Assembly (NCBI RefSeq): GCF_007998985.1
Contig: NZ_CP041659.1
Coordinates: forward strand, 248,001-312,000
Reading direction: 5' to 3'
Length of the DNA stretch: 64,000 nucleotides
Source of the DNA: Sphingomonas xanthus
GTDB lineage: Bacteria > Pseudomonadota > Alphaproteobacteria > Sphingomonadales > Sphingomonadaceae
Part shown: positions 35,494-45,014 of the stretch, piece after piece
Numbering within the stretch: position 1 is the stretch's first letter
Layout: each line of letters begins with the position of its first letter
Translations under genes and position numbers: made by a program
The notes under the pieces: model-generated
The model's database searches: none
The model's input: the letters and a program-made list of their open reading frames with translations, nothing else
Told to the model about the DNA's origin: nothing

Positions 35494-35985
35494 TCAGGCT
35501 CCGCGGTTCCAGATCAGGTCGCGCTCCAGCCTGCCCATCAGCGCCCGGGCCGGGCTCGGTGCCGGTTCGCTTGCGACCTGCCCCTCATCGAGCCGGCGGA
35601 CGCGGTCATAAAGGTCGATGCTGGCGGTAATCAGCCGCTGGGCGCTGGCCGGGAGTTGCACGATGACTGCTGGGTCGCTGTCGTTGGCGTTGCCGAGCCT
35701 GCGCTCCGGCCTTCGGCCGTCTGCGGCCATGATCTCGCCGGTCTCGACCGCTCGCTGGGTCAGAAGCCAGGCGACGATGTGCATGATGCGGGTCGTAACC
35801 TTCAGCGATTCGCAGGCGAAGCCGACCCGGGCGAACGGATCGAGCGTCTGCCGCTCGTCGCGGCCAGCTTCGTCGAAGTAAGCCCGTGCTTCATCGGCCA
35901 GCACCATGGCTTCGGTGTAAAGCGCATCGATCAGCCGGGGAGTGATCCGAGCCTCGGGGGCGCTGTCTTCGGTCGAATCGTTCAT
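35494..35985 (-). CDS. rcdA: RcdA-like regulator of CtrA degradation (DUF1465)
   Basis: The 163-aa helical protein matches DUF1465: LYTEAMVLADEARAYFDE, FACESLKVTTRIMHIVAWLL and a middle ARALMGRLERDLIW. In Caulobacter RcdA is an adaptor that helps ClpXP degrade the cell-cycle master regulator CtrA. The disordered C-terminal tail is short here. It lies 18 bp upstream of the ADH gene on the same strand. A DivL-like kinase of the same pathway is present at the end of the window. Confidence 0.87.
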   Translation of the reverse strand: MNDSTEDSAPEARITPRLIDALYTEAMVLADEARAYFDEAGRDERQTLDPFARVGFACESLKVTTRIMHIVAWLLTQRAVETGEIMAADGRRPERRLGNANDSDPAVIVQLPASAQRLITASIDLYDRVRRLDEGQVASEPAPSPARALMGRLERDLIWNRGA

Positions 35986-36085
35986 GATGCTGCCAATCTT
36001 GCCATCTCAGTGCTGCTGAGGAAACGTTTCGGCGAACGGGGTGGAAGCAGCCGATTGCTACCTGTCCCAGCATTGGACAGGCGCA

Positions 36086-36283
36086 TCAAGCGATGATGTC
36101 CGGGATCAGCCGGTCGGCGAGCTGCTGAATCTCGTCCTTCAAAACCAGTTTGCGCTTTTTCATCCGCGCCAGTTCGAGCTGGTCGCAATTGCCGCTTGAA
36201 CTCAGCAGCTCAATCTCTTCATCCAGACGCCGATGTTCCTGCTTCAGCAATTGGAGCAGTTCGCGCGGATCATCGTCGTTCAT
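36086..36283 (-). CDS. DUF465 (YdcH-family) small protein
   Basis: The 65-aa coiled protein has the DUF465 pattern LLKQEHRRLDEEIELL followed by LARMKKRKLVLKDEIQQLAD. Function is unknown. It lies about 100 bp upstream of rcdA and is divergent from a second DUF465 gene at 36449. Confidence 0.87.
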   Translation of the reverse strand: MNDDDPRELLQLLKQEHRRLDEEIELLSSSGNCDQLELARMKKRKLVLKDEIQQLADRLIPDIIA

Positions 36284-36448
36284 CGGTCCATCCTAGCCCA
36301 AGCCCAGATCGTCGTCACCACGCTTACCGTCAACGCCGGGCTGCCCCCAGCCGTCGCTGGAAGGAGTCGGTTCGAGGGCGACAAATCGTCTATTTCATGA
36401 TTTATTCGATGAACTGTCACGCGTCAGCCAACGAAAGGAAATTGACCG

Positions 36449-36604
36449 ATGGACAAGGCCCATGTCGAGGCACTCGCATCTAAACATGCTTCGCTGCACA
36501 CGCTGATCGACCAAGAAGAACATCGCCCCCACCCCGACACGGACCTGCTGGCGCGCCTGAAAAAGGCAAAACTTAAAATCAAGGATGAGATGGTCGGCCA
36601 TTAG
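36449..36604 (+). CDS. DUF465 (YdcH-family) small protein, 51 aa
   Basis: This short gene starts at ATG 36449 and ends at TAG 36604. It encodes MDKAHVEALASKHASLHTL, then LLARLKKAKLKIKDEM, the same EH/KK-KLKIKDE layout as the divergent paralogue at 36086-36283. AAGGAAAT precedes the start. A strong terminator follows at 36622. Function is unknown. Confidence 0.85.
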   Translation: MDKAHVEALASKHASLHTLIDQEEHRPHPDTDLLARLKKAKLKIKDEMVGH

Positions 36605-36621
36605 CCGAAGTCCGATCCACG

Positions 36622-36660
36622 AAAAAGGCCGACCGCTCATCGGAGCCGCCGGCCTTTTTT
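36622..36660. terminator. Bidirectional Rho-independent terminator
   Basis: AAAAAGGCCG and CGGCCTTTTTT pair across a 19-nt interval that can itself fold (CCGCTCATCGG-type). A-tract and T-tract flank the stem, so it can work on both strands. It separates the DUF465 gene from the convergent dksA. Confidence 0.85.
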
Positions 36661-36676
36661 GATGGTTCAGTCCCGG

Positions 36677-37141
36677 TCAGTCGTCCCGGGAAACCCGTTC
36701 GATCCGCTCATGCTTTTCCTGGGCTTCCAGGGTCATGGTGGCAATCGGCCTGGCTTCGAGCCGTGCAAGCGAAATTGGATCGCCGGTGACTTCGCAATAG
36801 CCATATTCGCCGTCGTAGAGGCGGCGGATCGCCGCATCGATCTTGGCGATCAGCTTGCGCTGCCGGTCGCGGGTACGCAATTCGATCGACCAGTCGGTTT
36901 CGCTCGACGCGCGATCGGCGATGTCCGGTTCGCGCAAGGAGTCGACCTGGAGCTGAGCCATCGTCGCGCGGCTTTCCTCGACGATGGATTCCTTCCAGTC
37001 CTTCAATTTCCGCAGAAAGTAAGCACGCTGTTCGGCGCACATGAATTCTTCGGTCTCTGAAGGACGATAACCGTCAGCAAGCTGTAACTGGTCAAATTGT
37101 TCGGGACCGGATCCGTACAGGTCCTTAAGAGCAGTCGCCAT
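36677..37141 (-). CDS. dksA: RNA polymerase-binding protein DksA
   Basis: The 154-aa protein binds the RNA polymerase secondary channel and, with ppGpp, tunes transcription in starvation. The start is ATG 37141 (MATALKDLYG). The coiled-coil tip has the DxxDxA motif (D73, D76, A78 in PDIADRA). The globular domain reads GYCEVTGDPISLARLEARP and keeps only one of the four zinc-ligand cysteines (C116), as in the Cys-poor DksA forms of some alphaproteobacteria. Confidence 0.9.
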   Translation of the reverse strand: MATALKDLYGSGPEQFDQLQLADGYRPSETEEFMCAEQRAYFLRKLKDWKESIVEESRATMAQLQVDSLREPDIADRASSETDWSIELRTRDRQRKLIAKIDAAIRRLYDGEYGYCEVTGDPISLARLEARPIATMTLEAQEKHERIERVSRDD

Positions 37142-37462
37142 TATTCCCTCCCCGACACAAGCGCCTGCCGCCGCAGGAACCGGGCCAACGGTAGCGGCCG
37201 GAGGCAAAACATTGGACTTTCCCGATACTTAGCCCGGGGCCGTCTGATGCCCATGGCGCTCATAGTTAAGGACGTGCGGCTTAACAAGAACTGACCGGCG
37301 AACATTTAATTTAACTGTGGATTGTTGCTGATGGGCCGCAGGTGGTTGTCCCAAGACCGCACAGGCCGCGAAGCACATGCACCGTGACGCTTTCGACACC
37401 GGCAGACCATCCTCGCGCATTGCGACCGGGTGGTCAGACTGGAGGATTGCAGGAGTTGCCGA
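37142..37462. other. Intergenic region between recG and dksA
   Basis: No protein gene is supported here. Short frames in it are not preserved in composition. It must contain the dksA promoter and leader and the end of the recG transcript; the A/T-rich stretch around 37296-37325 is the most promoter-like part. I see no RNA gene. Confidence 0.4.
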
Positions 37463-39520
37463 TCAACCGCTCCGGAGAAGGCCGACCGCGGAGTCGCGTT
37501 CGAACAGGTAAAGGCACAATCGTGCCGCCTGCCCGCGCGCGCTGGAAAGGCCACCGTCGCGATCGAGCAGCAATCGCGCGTCGGCCTGCGCCACTGGAGC
37601 CAGTTCGGCGACATCTTCGGGACTTGCTACGCGAAATCCCTGATCCCCTGACTGTCGGGTCCCCAGGATCTCACCCGGTCCGCGCAGCCGCAGATCCTCC
37701 TCGGCAATGCGAAAGCCGTCGTTGGTTGCACGCATCAGCGCGAGCCGTGCCCGGCCCGTCTCGGTCAACGCCTGGCCGCGAAGCAGGATGCATCGGCTGG
37801 CCCCTGCGCCGCGCCCGACCCGACCGCGAAGCTGGTGGAGCTGGGCAAGGCCAAACCGTTCCGCCCCTTCGACAATGATCAAGGTGGCGTTGGGTACGTC
37901 GACGCCCACTTCGATCACGGTGGTCGCGACCAGAACGCCCAATTCGCCCGAACCGAACGACGTCATGACGCCATCCTTCTCGGGTCCCTTCATCCGGCCA
38001 TGCACCAGGCCGACCCGCTCGGCGCCGAAGCGGGCCCGGAGCGTCGCCGCACGCTCCTCGGCCGCAGCCGCGTCGATCGTCTCGCTTTCCTCGACCAACG
38101 GGCAAACCCAATAGGCCTGCCCACCGTTCGAAAGGTGCCGGCCAAGCCCGTTCATCACATCGGCCAGCTTGGCATCGCTGATCACCAGCGTTTCGATCGG
38201 AGTCCGGCCCGGCGGCATCTCGTCGATCCGACTGACGTCCATCTCGCCATAGTGGGTCAAGGTCAGCGTTCGCGGGATGGGTGTAGCGGTCATCGCCAGC
38301 AGGTGCGGTGGTCGCTCGGCCTTTTCGCTCAACAACAGCCGCTGCGACACGCCGAAGCGGTGCTGTTCGTCGATCACGATCAAGCCCAGCCGCTGATAAG
38401 CGACATGCTGCTGGAAAATCGCATGGGTTCCAACGAGAATGTCGACCGATCCGTCGGCTAGTCCCATCAGTATAGATTCCCGCGCACGCCCTTTCTCCCG
38501 GCCGGTGAGAATCGCGATCCGCACGCCGATCGCCTCGCACTGGCGCTGGAGGGTGGTGAAATGCTGCCGCGCGAGGATTTCGGTCGGTGCAAGCATCGCC
38601 GCTTGTGCGCCGGCCTCGACGGCCTCCAGCATGGCCAGCAAGGCGACCAACGTCTTGCCCGATCCAACATCCCCCTGGAGCAGCCGGAGCATTGGCCTTT
38701 CCTGTGCCATGTCCCCGCGAATTTCACCGATGACGCGCTGCTGCGAACCGGTCAGTCGATAGGGCAAACGCAGCTGTCGGCTAAGCCTGCCGTCGCCCTG
38801 CAACGGCCTGCCGCGTTTGCGCTGAGCGACTTGGCGGAGCAACATTAAAGCGAGCTGATTGGCAAAAATTTCGTCGTAAGCCAGACGCTTGCGAGGCAGT
38901 GTAGCTAGGGCTTCAGAATGCGTCTCATGGAGCGCCGCATGCCACGCCGGCCAATATTCGCGCTCCAGCAGCGATGGTTCGACCCACTCGGGAAGTTCTG
39001 GAAGGCGTTCGAGTGCAGCCAACACCAGTTCACGCATCCGCTTGTTCGAGACGCCTTCCGTTAATCCATAAACGGGTTCACGCAGGGCGATCTTGTCCGC
39101 CTCGGCGGGTTCCAGCACTTCGGGATGAACCATCTGCCACTCATCGCCCCAAGCGTCGAGCTTGCCGACGACGGTGCGCAACTGGCCATGGGGAAGCTGT
39201 TTCCTCGCCCAGGTTGGATTGTTGAAGAAGGTCAGCGTCAGCCTGTTGTCGTTGCCGTCCCGGGCGTAAATCCTCAGCGGAGCGCGGCCCGCCCCGGACT
39301 GGGTTTCGACTGGGGTGACGTCAAGGACGACAATTCGGCCGAGCAGCGACTGGGAGGCGAATGGCGCGCGGACACGGTCGATCGTCCCGGTCGGGAGATG
39401 GTAGGCAAGGTCGATGAGCCGCCCAAGGTCGAGCCGGGCGAGAGCCTTGGCGATGCCCGGTCCAACACCCTTCAGCGCCTCGACTTCGGCAAACAGGGGG
39501 TTGAGCAGGTCGGGTCGCAT
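37463..39520 (-). CDS. recG: ATP-dependent DNA helicase RecG
   Basis: The 685-aa superfamily 2 helicase regresses stalled forks and processes Holliday junctions. The N-terminal wedge domain (LKGVGPGIAKALARL) leads into helicase motifs with Walker A GDVGSGKT, DEQHRFG and TATPIPRTL. Further motifs are VATTVIEVGVDVPNA and QLRGRVGRG. Length is normal. Its ATG at 39520 shares a base with the LysR stop (TAATG), so the genes are coupled. Confidence 0.96.
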   Translation of the reverse strand: MRPDLLNPLFAEVEALKGVGPGIAKALARLDLGRLIDLAYHLPTGTIDRVRAPFASQSLLGRIVVLDVTPVETQSGAGRAPLRIYARDGNDNRLTLTFFNNPTWARKQLPHGQLRTVVGKLDAWGDEWQMVHPEVLEPAEADKIALREPVYGLTEGVSNKRMRELVLAALERLPELPEWVEPSLLEREYWPAWHAALHETHSEALATLPRKRLAYDEIFANQLALMLLRQVAQRKRGRPLQGDGRLSRQLRLPYRLTGSQQRVIGEIRGDMAQERPMLRLLQGDVGSGKTLVALLAMLEAVEAGAQAAMLAPTEILARQHFTTLQRQCEAIGVRIAILTGREKGRARESILMGLADGSVDILVGTHAIFQQHVAYQRLGLIVIDEQHRFGVSQRLLLSEKAERPPHLLAMTATPIPRTLTLTHYGEMDVSRIDEMPPGRTPIETLVISDAKLADVMNGLGRHLSNGGQAYWVCPLVEESETIDAAAAEERAATLRARFGAERVGLVHGRMKGPEKDGVMTSFGSGELGVLVATTVIEVGVDVPNATLIIVEGAERFGLAQLHQLRGRVGRGAGASRCILLRGQALTETGRARLALMRATNDGFRIAEEDLRLRGPGEILGTRQSGDQGFRVASPEDVAELAPVAQADARLLLDRDGGLSSARGQAARLCLYLFERDSAVGLLRSG

Positions 39521-40416
39521 TAGTTTCGCTTGCCCAGCAGCAACTGCGGGCGCTCACAAAAATAGGTCTGGAGGCTGTCGAACAAATCGCGGGCGGGCGG
39601 GCGGCGCAAGGCGGCGCGACGGACGATCAGGTAGATCGGCACGTCGAACGCCTCGTTTGGCTCAAAGCAGCGCCGAAGCAGGCGGTTCGCATCCCCCATC
39701 GTGCAGGGAAGCGCGCCAATCGCCGCGCCTGAGGCAATAGTGGAAGCGAGGGCCTGGAGATTCTTGCAGTGCGGCGAACGCATGTCCGGGGATCGCTGTT
39801 TCTTTAGCCATCGGTAGATCGGAAGCATGCCCGCCGGCGCATCGAGATCGGCGATCGGAAAAAGGGCAAGTTTCTCTGGATCGTCCGGACATTCGCTCTC
39901 CGGTGCATGCGCCGACGCGTAGACCGCAAAGCCGCAAGCCGGCAAATCGCGCGCCACGACGTCGACCTGCTGCCCGGTAGTCCGTCCGCGAATCGCTATA
40001 TCTGCTTCTCCGCGATCCAGATCGTAGATCCGGTCGGCCGGCAAAATCTCGACATCGACCGCGGGCCAGCGCTTTCGAAACTCTCGAAGGACAGGCACGA
40101 CCAATTGTTCGAAATGATCGGGCAGCGTCAGCCGGATCAGTTTCAGCCCGGTTTCGGTGAGAAGTTCCACCTCCGCGGTAAATTCGCACACGCTCCGCTC
40201 CGCCTGAATAGCCAGGGGATAAAGTCGCTTGCCGGCCTCAGTCGGGACTAGGCCGCTGGACCCTCGTGTGAACAATTTGAGATCAAGGTCATTTTCCAGT
40301 GCCGCTAGGCGCCGGACAATGGTCGACTGGCTGGTGCCAAGAACGCGGGCGGCGCGGACGGTCGTCCTTTCGCGGTGAAGCGTGACAAAAACCCGCAAGT
40401 CGTCCCACGAGAACAT
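39520..40416 (-). CDS. LysR-family transcriptional regulator
   Basis: The 298-aa protein has the HTH block VRAARVLGTSQSTIVRRLAALEND and a substrate-binding domain. It is divergent from the secreted protein gene at 40533, with a 116-bp shared region, and so probably controls it. It ends in a one-base overlap with recG. The inducer is not known. Confidence 0.88.
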   Translation of the reverse strand: MFSWDDLRVFVTLHRERTTVRAARVLGTSQSTIVRRLAALENDLDLKLFTRGSSGLVPTEAGKRLYPLAIQAERSVCEFTAEVELLTETGLKLIRLTLPDHFEQLVVPVLREFRKRWPAVDVEILPADRIYDLDRGEADIAIRGRTTGQQVDVVARDLPACGFAVYASAHAPESECPDDPEKLALFPIADLDAPAGMLPIYRWLKKQRSPDMRSPHCKNLQALASTIASGAAIGALPCTMGDANRLLRRCFEPNEAFDVPIYLIVRRAALRRPPARDLFDSLQTYFCERPQLLLGKRN

Positions 40417-40532
40417 GGGCTCGAGCTATTCACATTTGCATAGCGCGCTGCAAGCATTTCCGTTGAGTCGGCTGGCTTCCGCTCATAACTGGCCGCCCGA
40501 GCCGCACAAACCGCCGGCGGAGGAATTCAACC

Positions 40533-41165
40533 ATGATGATCAGAAACAGCCTTGTGGCGCTTGTCGCAACCATTGCGTTTTCAGCCCAGGCGTCGTCGGG
40601 CAGCTCGACAAAGGAGCCAAGCCTTGCCGAGGTCCGGGCGCTGACAGCCAAATATCAGGATGTAAACGTTGCCTTGGCCGAAGGCTATGTTCCGGACCCG
40701 ATGAACATTTGCGAAACCGCGGAGATGATGGGCCGGCCCAGCCATTTGGGGGCAATGGGCGTCCATTTCTTCCGGCCTGACTTGCTCGGCATTACCAGCG
40801 ACACCAATTCCCGGGTCGACGGCAACGGGCTTCACACCGACTTTCGGCAGCCTTCGATCCTGATTTACGAGCCGCAGGCCGACGGGTCGATGAAACTGGT
40901 CGCGGTCGAGAACCTGGTTTTCGCCAAGGCCTGGCATGCTGCCGGCAATAAACGACCGCCGCGCTTCCATGGCGTCGAATATGACACGATGAAGGACGAT
41001 CCCAGCACTAAAGTCGACGAGGCGCACATGTTCGAGCCTCATTATGATCGGCACGTCTGGATTTATAGGGACAACCCCAACGGGATGTTCGCGCAATTCA
41101 ATCCCAACGTAAAATGCCCGGCACCTGCAGCAGGCTTGAGTCACTCCGCCCACCAGCGCGACTGA
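40533..41165 (+). CDS. Exported hypothetical protein, 210 aa
   Basis: I do not recognise the function. An N-terminal signal (MMIRNSLVALVATIAFSAQA before SSGSS) directs it to the periplasm. The mature part has HLGAMGVHFFRPDLLG, several histidines (HTDFRQP, FHGVEYD, EPHYDRHVWIY) and two cysteines, which would suit metal binding. A good ribosome binding site (GGAGGAATTC) precedes ATG 40533. The LysR gene diverges from it. A strong stem-loop at 41212 lies behind it. Confidence 0.7.
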   Translation: MMIRNSLVALVATIAFSAQASSGSSTKEPSLAEVRALTAKYQDVNVALAEGYVPDPMNICETAEMMGRPSHLGAMGVHFFRPDLLGITSDTNSRVDGNGLHTDFRQPSILIYEPQADGSMKLVAVENLVFAKAWHAAGNKRPPRFHGVEYDTMKDDPSTKVDEAHMFEPHYDRHVWIYRDNPNGMFAQFNPNVKCPAPAAGLSHSAHQRD

Positions 41166-41211
41166 CCTCCCTTGTCCGGGCGCTGCCCGGTCCCTAGATC
41201 GTGACCATCGA

Positions 41212-41236
41212 ACCCGCGGCGATTATCGCCGCGGGT
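41212..41236. terminator. Long GC-rich stem-loop
   Basis: ACCCGCGGCGA-TTA-TCGCCGCGGGT is an 11-bp perfect stem with a 3-nt loop, between the exported protein gene and sdhE. No T-tract follows, so it may be a terminator of a weak type or an attenuator-like hairpin 27 bp before the sdhE start. Confidence 0.5.
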
Positions 41237-41262
41237 CAATGTGCGTTGGAGAGAATTGCGTC

Positions 41263-41523
41263 ATGGATGAGAGGCTGCGGGCCCTGAAATATCGCGCATG
41301 GCATCGGGGGACTCGCGAAGCCGACATGATGATCGGAGGTTTTTTCGACGCCCATCACGATACCTGGGACGAGGGGCAACGCGACTGGTTCAGCGACCTG
41401 CTGCACGAGCAGGATGTCGACATCATGGCCTGGGCGATTGGAACGAGCGAGCCGCCCGCGCGCTTCAAGGGCCCGATGATGGACGCGCTGCGAAAACTAG
41501 ATTTCATCCGGGTTGCGCGATGA
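41263..41523 (+). CDS. sdhE: FAD assembly factor SdhE
   Basis: The 86-aa protein helps attach FAD to succinate dehydrogenase subunit A. The start is ATG 41263 (MDERLRALKY). The family signature RGTREADMMIGGF contains the RGxxE motif at about 15-20. Its stop overlaps the mfd start as ATGA, a gene order widespread in alphaproteobacteria (sdhE-mfd). Confidence 0.93.
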   Translation: MDERLRALKYRAWHRGTREADMMIGGFFDAHHDTWDEGQRDWFSDLLHEQDVDIMAWAIGTSEPPARFKGPMMDALRKLDFIRVAR

Positions 41524-44500
41524 CCGAGTCAATCCCGCGGATCCTTGGATCGAGCGCCCCGCTGACGCTGGCCGGCGTCCCCTCCGGCTTCCTGCCCTGG
41601 CTGGCGGCGGACCTTTGCCGGGCAGCCCATGGAATCGGCACCGGGCGCCGCGCGGTGATCATCGCCGCGGACGAGGCGGCAATGCGTGCCCTTTCCGAAA
41701 CGGTCCCGGTATTCGCACCGGACGTAGAGGTGCTCAACTTCCCGGCGTGGGATTGCCTGCCTTACGACCGTGCCTCCCCTGCCCTGCGCGTAATGGCCGA
41801 GCGACTGGCCACCCTCCATCGACTCCAGGCACCGCCCAAGGCGCCGCAGTTGCTGGTAGCGACCGCCAATGCGGTGACCCAGCGCGTCCTCTCGCCCTTC
41901 CGGATTCGCCAGCTGACCCGCCGTCTCGCCGAAGGCGAAAGGATCGAACGCGACCGTCTGGTCGACCTGCTCATGGCCAATGGCTACCAGCGCACCGACG
42001 CCGTCCATGACGCAGGCGAATTCGCGGTGCGCGGTTCAATCGTTGACCTCTTCCCAGCAGGCCAGTCGGAAGCGCTGCGGATCGACTTCTTCGGCGACGA
42101 AATCGAAACGATGCGCCGCTTCGACCCCTCTGACCAACGCTCGGTCGGAAGTGCCGAGGCCTTCATGCTGATGCCCGCGAGCGAAGCGTTGCTGGACGAA
42201 GACACCATCAAGCGGTTCCGCGGCCGCTACCGCGAACAATTTGGCGCCAACGCAACTGGCGACCCGCTCTATCAGGCAATCAGCGAGGGTCGGCGGCTGG
42301 CGGGAATGGAACATTGGCTGCCGCTGTTCGAAGACAAGCTTACCACCCTCTTCGACCATCTTGGCGAGAATGACGTCGTCCTGCGCGATGCGAACAGCGA
42401 CAGCGCACTGGAAGCGCGGCACGAGGCAATCGCCGATTATTTCGCCAATCGCGAACGCGCGATGAGCAGCGATGTCGGCAGTTATCGGCCGCTGGCGCCC
42501 TCGGCGCTTTACCTGTCGAGCAAGGAATGGCGGGCGGACGTGGCGCAGCGGCCGGTGCACCAGACCACGGCTTTTTCGCAGCCCGAAAGCGACCGGGTCA
42601 TCGATTTCCAGGTCGAAGGGCCACGCGACTTCGCGCCCGAGCGGGCACAGAACGCCAATGTTTATGACGCGGTCTCGGCCCATGTCGCTAAGCTACGGAA
42701 AAGCCAGCGAAAAGTCATTCTTGCGAGCTATTCCGCCGGCGCCCGGGAGCGGCTCGCCGGACTGCTGGAGGATCATGGCCTGACACGGCTGAGCCAGGTT
42801 CGTACCTGGCAGGAAGCGCTCGGCAGCAAGCAGGACGCAGCCCTGATCGTCCTGCCGCTGGACCATGGATTCACCGCCCCCAACGTGGCCGTTCTGACCG
42901 AGCAGGACATGCTTGGCGACCGGCTGGTGCGGCGCAAGAAGCGGCGCAAGAGCGCCGATGCCTTCCTCGCCGAACTCGCCGCGCTGACGCCCGGCGACCT
43001 CGTCGTGCACATGGAACATGGCATCGGGCGCTACGAGGGGCTGACATCGGTGATGGTCGGCACGGCACCGCATGACTGCGTCGCGCTAAGCTATGCTGGC
43101 GGCGACCGCCTCTACGTCCCGGTGGAGAATATTGAAGTCCTGTCGCGCTATGGCAGCGGCGAGGGCGCATCGCTGGATCGCCTCGGCGGCGAAGCCTGGC
43201 AGCGTCGCCGGTCCCGGATGAAAGAGCGCATCCGCGAGATCGCCGGAGAGTTGATTAAAACCGCCGCGCTTCGCGCGACCCGGCCTGGCCAGGTCGCCGC
43301 GGCGGACTCTTCGCTGCCCGAATTCGTCGATCGCTTCCCCTATGAGGAAACCGATGATCAGGACCGTGCGATTGCCGAGGTACTGGAGGATCTGGAGAGC
43401 GGCAAGCCGATGGACCGGCTGGTGTGCGGCGATGTCGGTTTCGGCAAGACCGAGGTCGCATTGCGGGCGGCCTTCGTGGTGGCGATGGCGGGGTTTCAGG
43501 TCGCGGTTGTCGCGCCGACCACGCTGCTCGCGCGCCAGCATCATCGCAATTTCGTCGAGCGCTTCCGGGGATTCCCGATCCAGATCGGCCGTCTGTCGCG
43601 CCTGGTTCCGGCGGCCGAGGCGTCGGCGACCAAGCAGGGCCTCGAGGCCGGCAAGGTCGATATCGTCATCGGCACCCACGCGCTGCTTGGAAAAACGCTC
43701 AAATTCAAGAAGCTCGGGCTCGTCATTGTCGATGAGGAGCAACATTTCGGCGTCGCCCATAAGGAACGTCTCAAGGCGCTGAAGCAGGACGTCCATGTGC
43801 TGACGCTGACCGCCACGCCCATCCCGCGCACCTTGCAAATGGCGATGTCGGGCCTGCGCGAACTCAGCGTCATTCAAACCCCACCGGTCGATCGGCTGGC
43901 GGTGCGCACCTATGTGGCTCCGTGGGATCCGGTAGTCGTCCGCGAAGCCCTGCTCCGCGAACATTATCGCGGCGGCCAGAGCTTCATGGTCGCCCCGCGC
44001 ATTGCCGACCTTCCCGATCTTGAGCAGTGGCTTCGCGAGGAAGTCCCCGAGGTGAAGGCGGTGACTGCCCACGGCCAGATGAGCCCGTCCGAGGTCGAGG
44101 AACGGATGAGCGCCTTCTACGACAAGAAATATGATGTGCTGCTGTCGACCACCATTGTCGAAAGCGGGCTGGATATCCCGTCGGCCAACACCTTGATCGT
44201 CCACCGCGCCGACCGCTTCGGCCTTGCCCAGCTTTACCAGTTGCGCGGCCGGGTCGGCCGCTCGAAGACCCGCGCCTACGCCTATCTGACGACCCAGCCT
44301 GATCGCGGGCTTACCGAGGGCGCCGACAAGAGACTTCAGGTCCTGGTGAACCTCGACAGCCTCGGCGCCGGTTTCCAGCTCGCCAGCCACGACCTCGACA
44401 TCCGTGGCGCCGGCAACCTGCTCGGCGATGAACAGTCGGGCCATATCAAGGAGGTCGGCTTCGAACTCTACCAGTCTATGCTTGAGGACGCGATCCTGGA

Positions 44501-45014
44501 GCTCAAGTCGGGGAAGGCCGACCGCCGCGAGGATTTCATGCCGCAGATCAACGTCGAGGCGGCAATCCTCATCCCCGAAAATTATGTCCCGGATCTCGAT
44601 TTGCGCATGGGTCTCTACCGTCGGCTCGGCGAGTTGGACGACCGGCAGGATGTGGAATCCTTCGGAGCGGAGCTGATCGATCGCTTCGGCAAATTGCCTC
44701 AGGAAACCAAGAACCTGCTGCAGATCGTTGAGACCAAGATCAACTGCAAGAAGGCGTGCATCGCCAAGCTTGACGTTGGCGCGAAGGGCGCGGTCATAAC
44801 CTTCGCGGAAGGCGGTTTTCCGGACTTGCCCGGCCTGCTCACCTATGTGGAACGGCTCAAGGGCGCAGCCAAACTTCGGCCCGACAGCAAACTGGTGATC
44901 AGCCGGGAATGGCCAGGCGGCGAAGCCAGGCTCAACGGGGCATTGCAGATTTCCCGCGGCCTGATGCGGGTCCTGGCAGCAAACGAAGCCAAGCGCGAAC
45001 TGGAAACCGCCTAG
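41520..45014 (+). CDS. mfd: Transcription-repair coupling factor Mfd
   Basis: The 1164-aa translocase removes stalled RNA polymerase and recruits UvrA. The start ATG 41520 overlaps the sdhE stop. The UvrB-like N-terminal part includes FPAWDCLPYDRASP, then the RNAP-interaction domain PGDLVVHMEHGIGRYEGL. The helicase motifs are GDVGFGKTEVALRAAF, DEEQHFGV, TATPIPRTLQMA and QLRGRVGRS, followed by the C-terminal TRCF domain. It ends 4 bp inside the convergent EAL gene. Confidence 0.96.
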   Translation: MTESIPRILGSSAPLTLAGVPSGFLPWLAADLCRAAHGIGTGRRAVIIAADEAAMRALSETVPVFAPDVEVLNFPAWDCLPYDRASPALRVMAERLATLHRLQAPPKAPQLLVATANAVTQRVLSPFRIRQLTRRLAEGERIERDRLVDLLMANGYQRTDAVHDAGEFAVRGSIVDLFPAGQSEALRIDFFGDEIETMRRFDPSDQRSVGSAEAFMLMPASEALLDEDTIKRFRGRYREQFGANATGDPLYQAISEGRRLAGMEHWLPLFEDKLTTLFDHLGENDVVLRDANSDSALEARHEAIADYFANRERAMSSDVGSYRPLAPSALYLSSKEWRADVAQRPVHQTTAFSQPESDRVIDFQVEGPRDFAPERAQNANVYDAVSAHVAKLRKSQRKVILASYSAGARERLAGLLEDHGLTRLSQVRTWQEALGSKQDAALIVLPLDHGFTAPNVAVLTEQDMLGDRLVRRKKRRKSADAFLAELAALTPGDLVVHMEHGIGRYEGLTSVMVGTAPHDCVALSYAGGDRLYVPVENIEVLSRYGSGEGASLDRLGGEAWQRRRSRMKERIREIAGELIKTAALRATRPGQVAAADSSLPEFVDRFPYEETDDQDRAIAEVLEDLESGKPMDRLVCGDVGFGKTEVALRAAFVVAMAGFQVAVVAPTTLLARQHHRNFVERFRGFPIQIGRLSRLVPAAEASATKQGLEAGKVDIVIGTHALLGKTLKFKKLGLVIVDEEQHFGVAHKERLKALKQDVHVLTLTATPIPRTLQMAMSGLRELSVIQTPPVDRLAVRTYVAPWDPVVVREALLREHYRGGQSFMVAPRIADLPDLEQWLREEVPEVKAVTAHGQMSPSEVEERMSAFYDKKYDVLLSTTIVESGLDIPSANTLIVHRADRFGLAQLYQLRGRVGRSKTRAYAYLTTQPDRGLTEGADKRLQVLVNLDSLGAGFQLASHDLDIRGAGNLLGDEQSGHIKEVGFELYQSMLEDAILELKSGKADRREDFMPQINVEAAILIPENYVPDLDLRMGLYRRLGELDDRQDVESFGAELIDRFGKLPQETKNLLQIVETKINCKKACIAKLDVGAKGAVITFAEGGFPDLPGLLTYVERLKGAAKLRPDSKLVISREWPGGEARLNGALQISRGLMRVLAANEAKRELETA

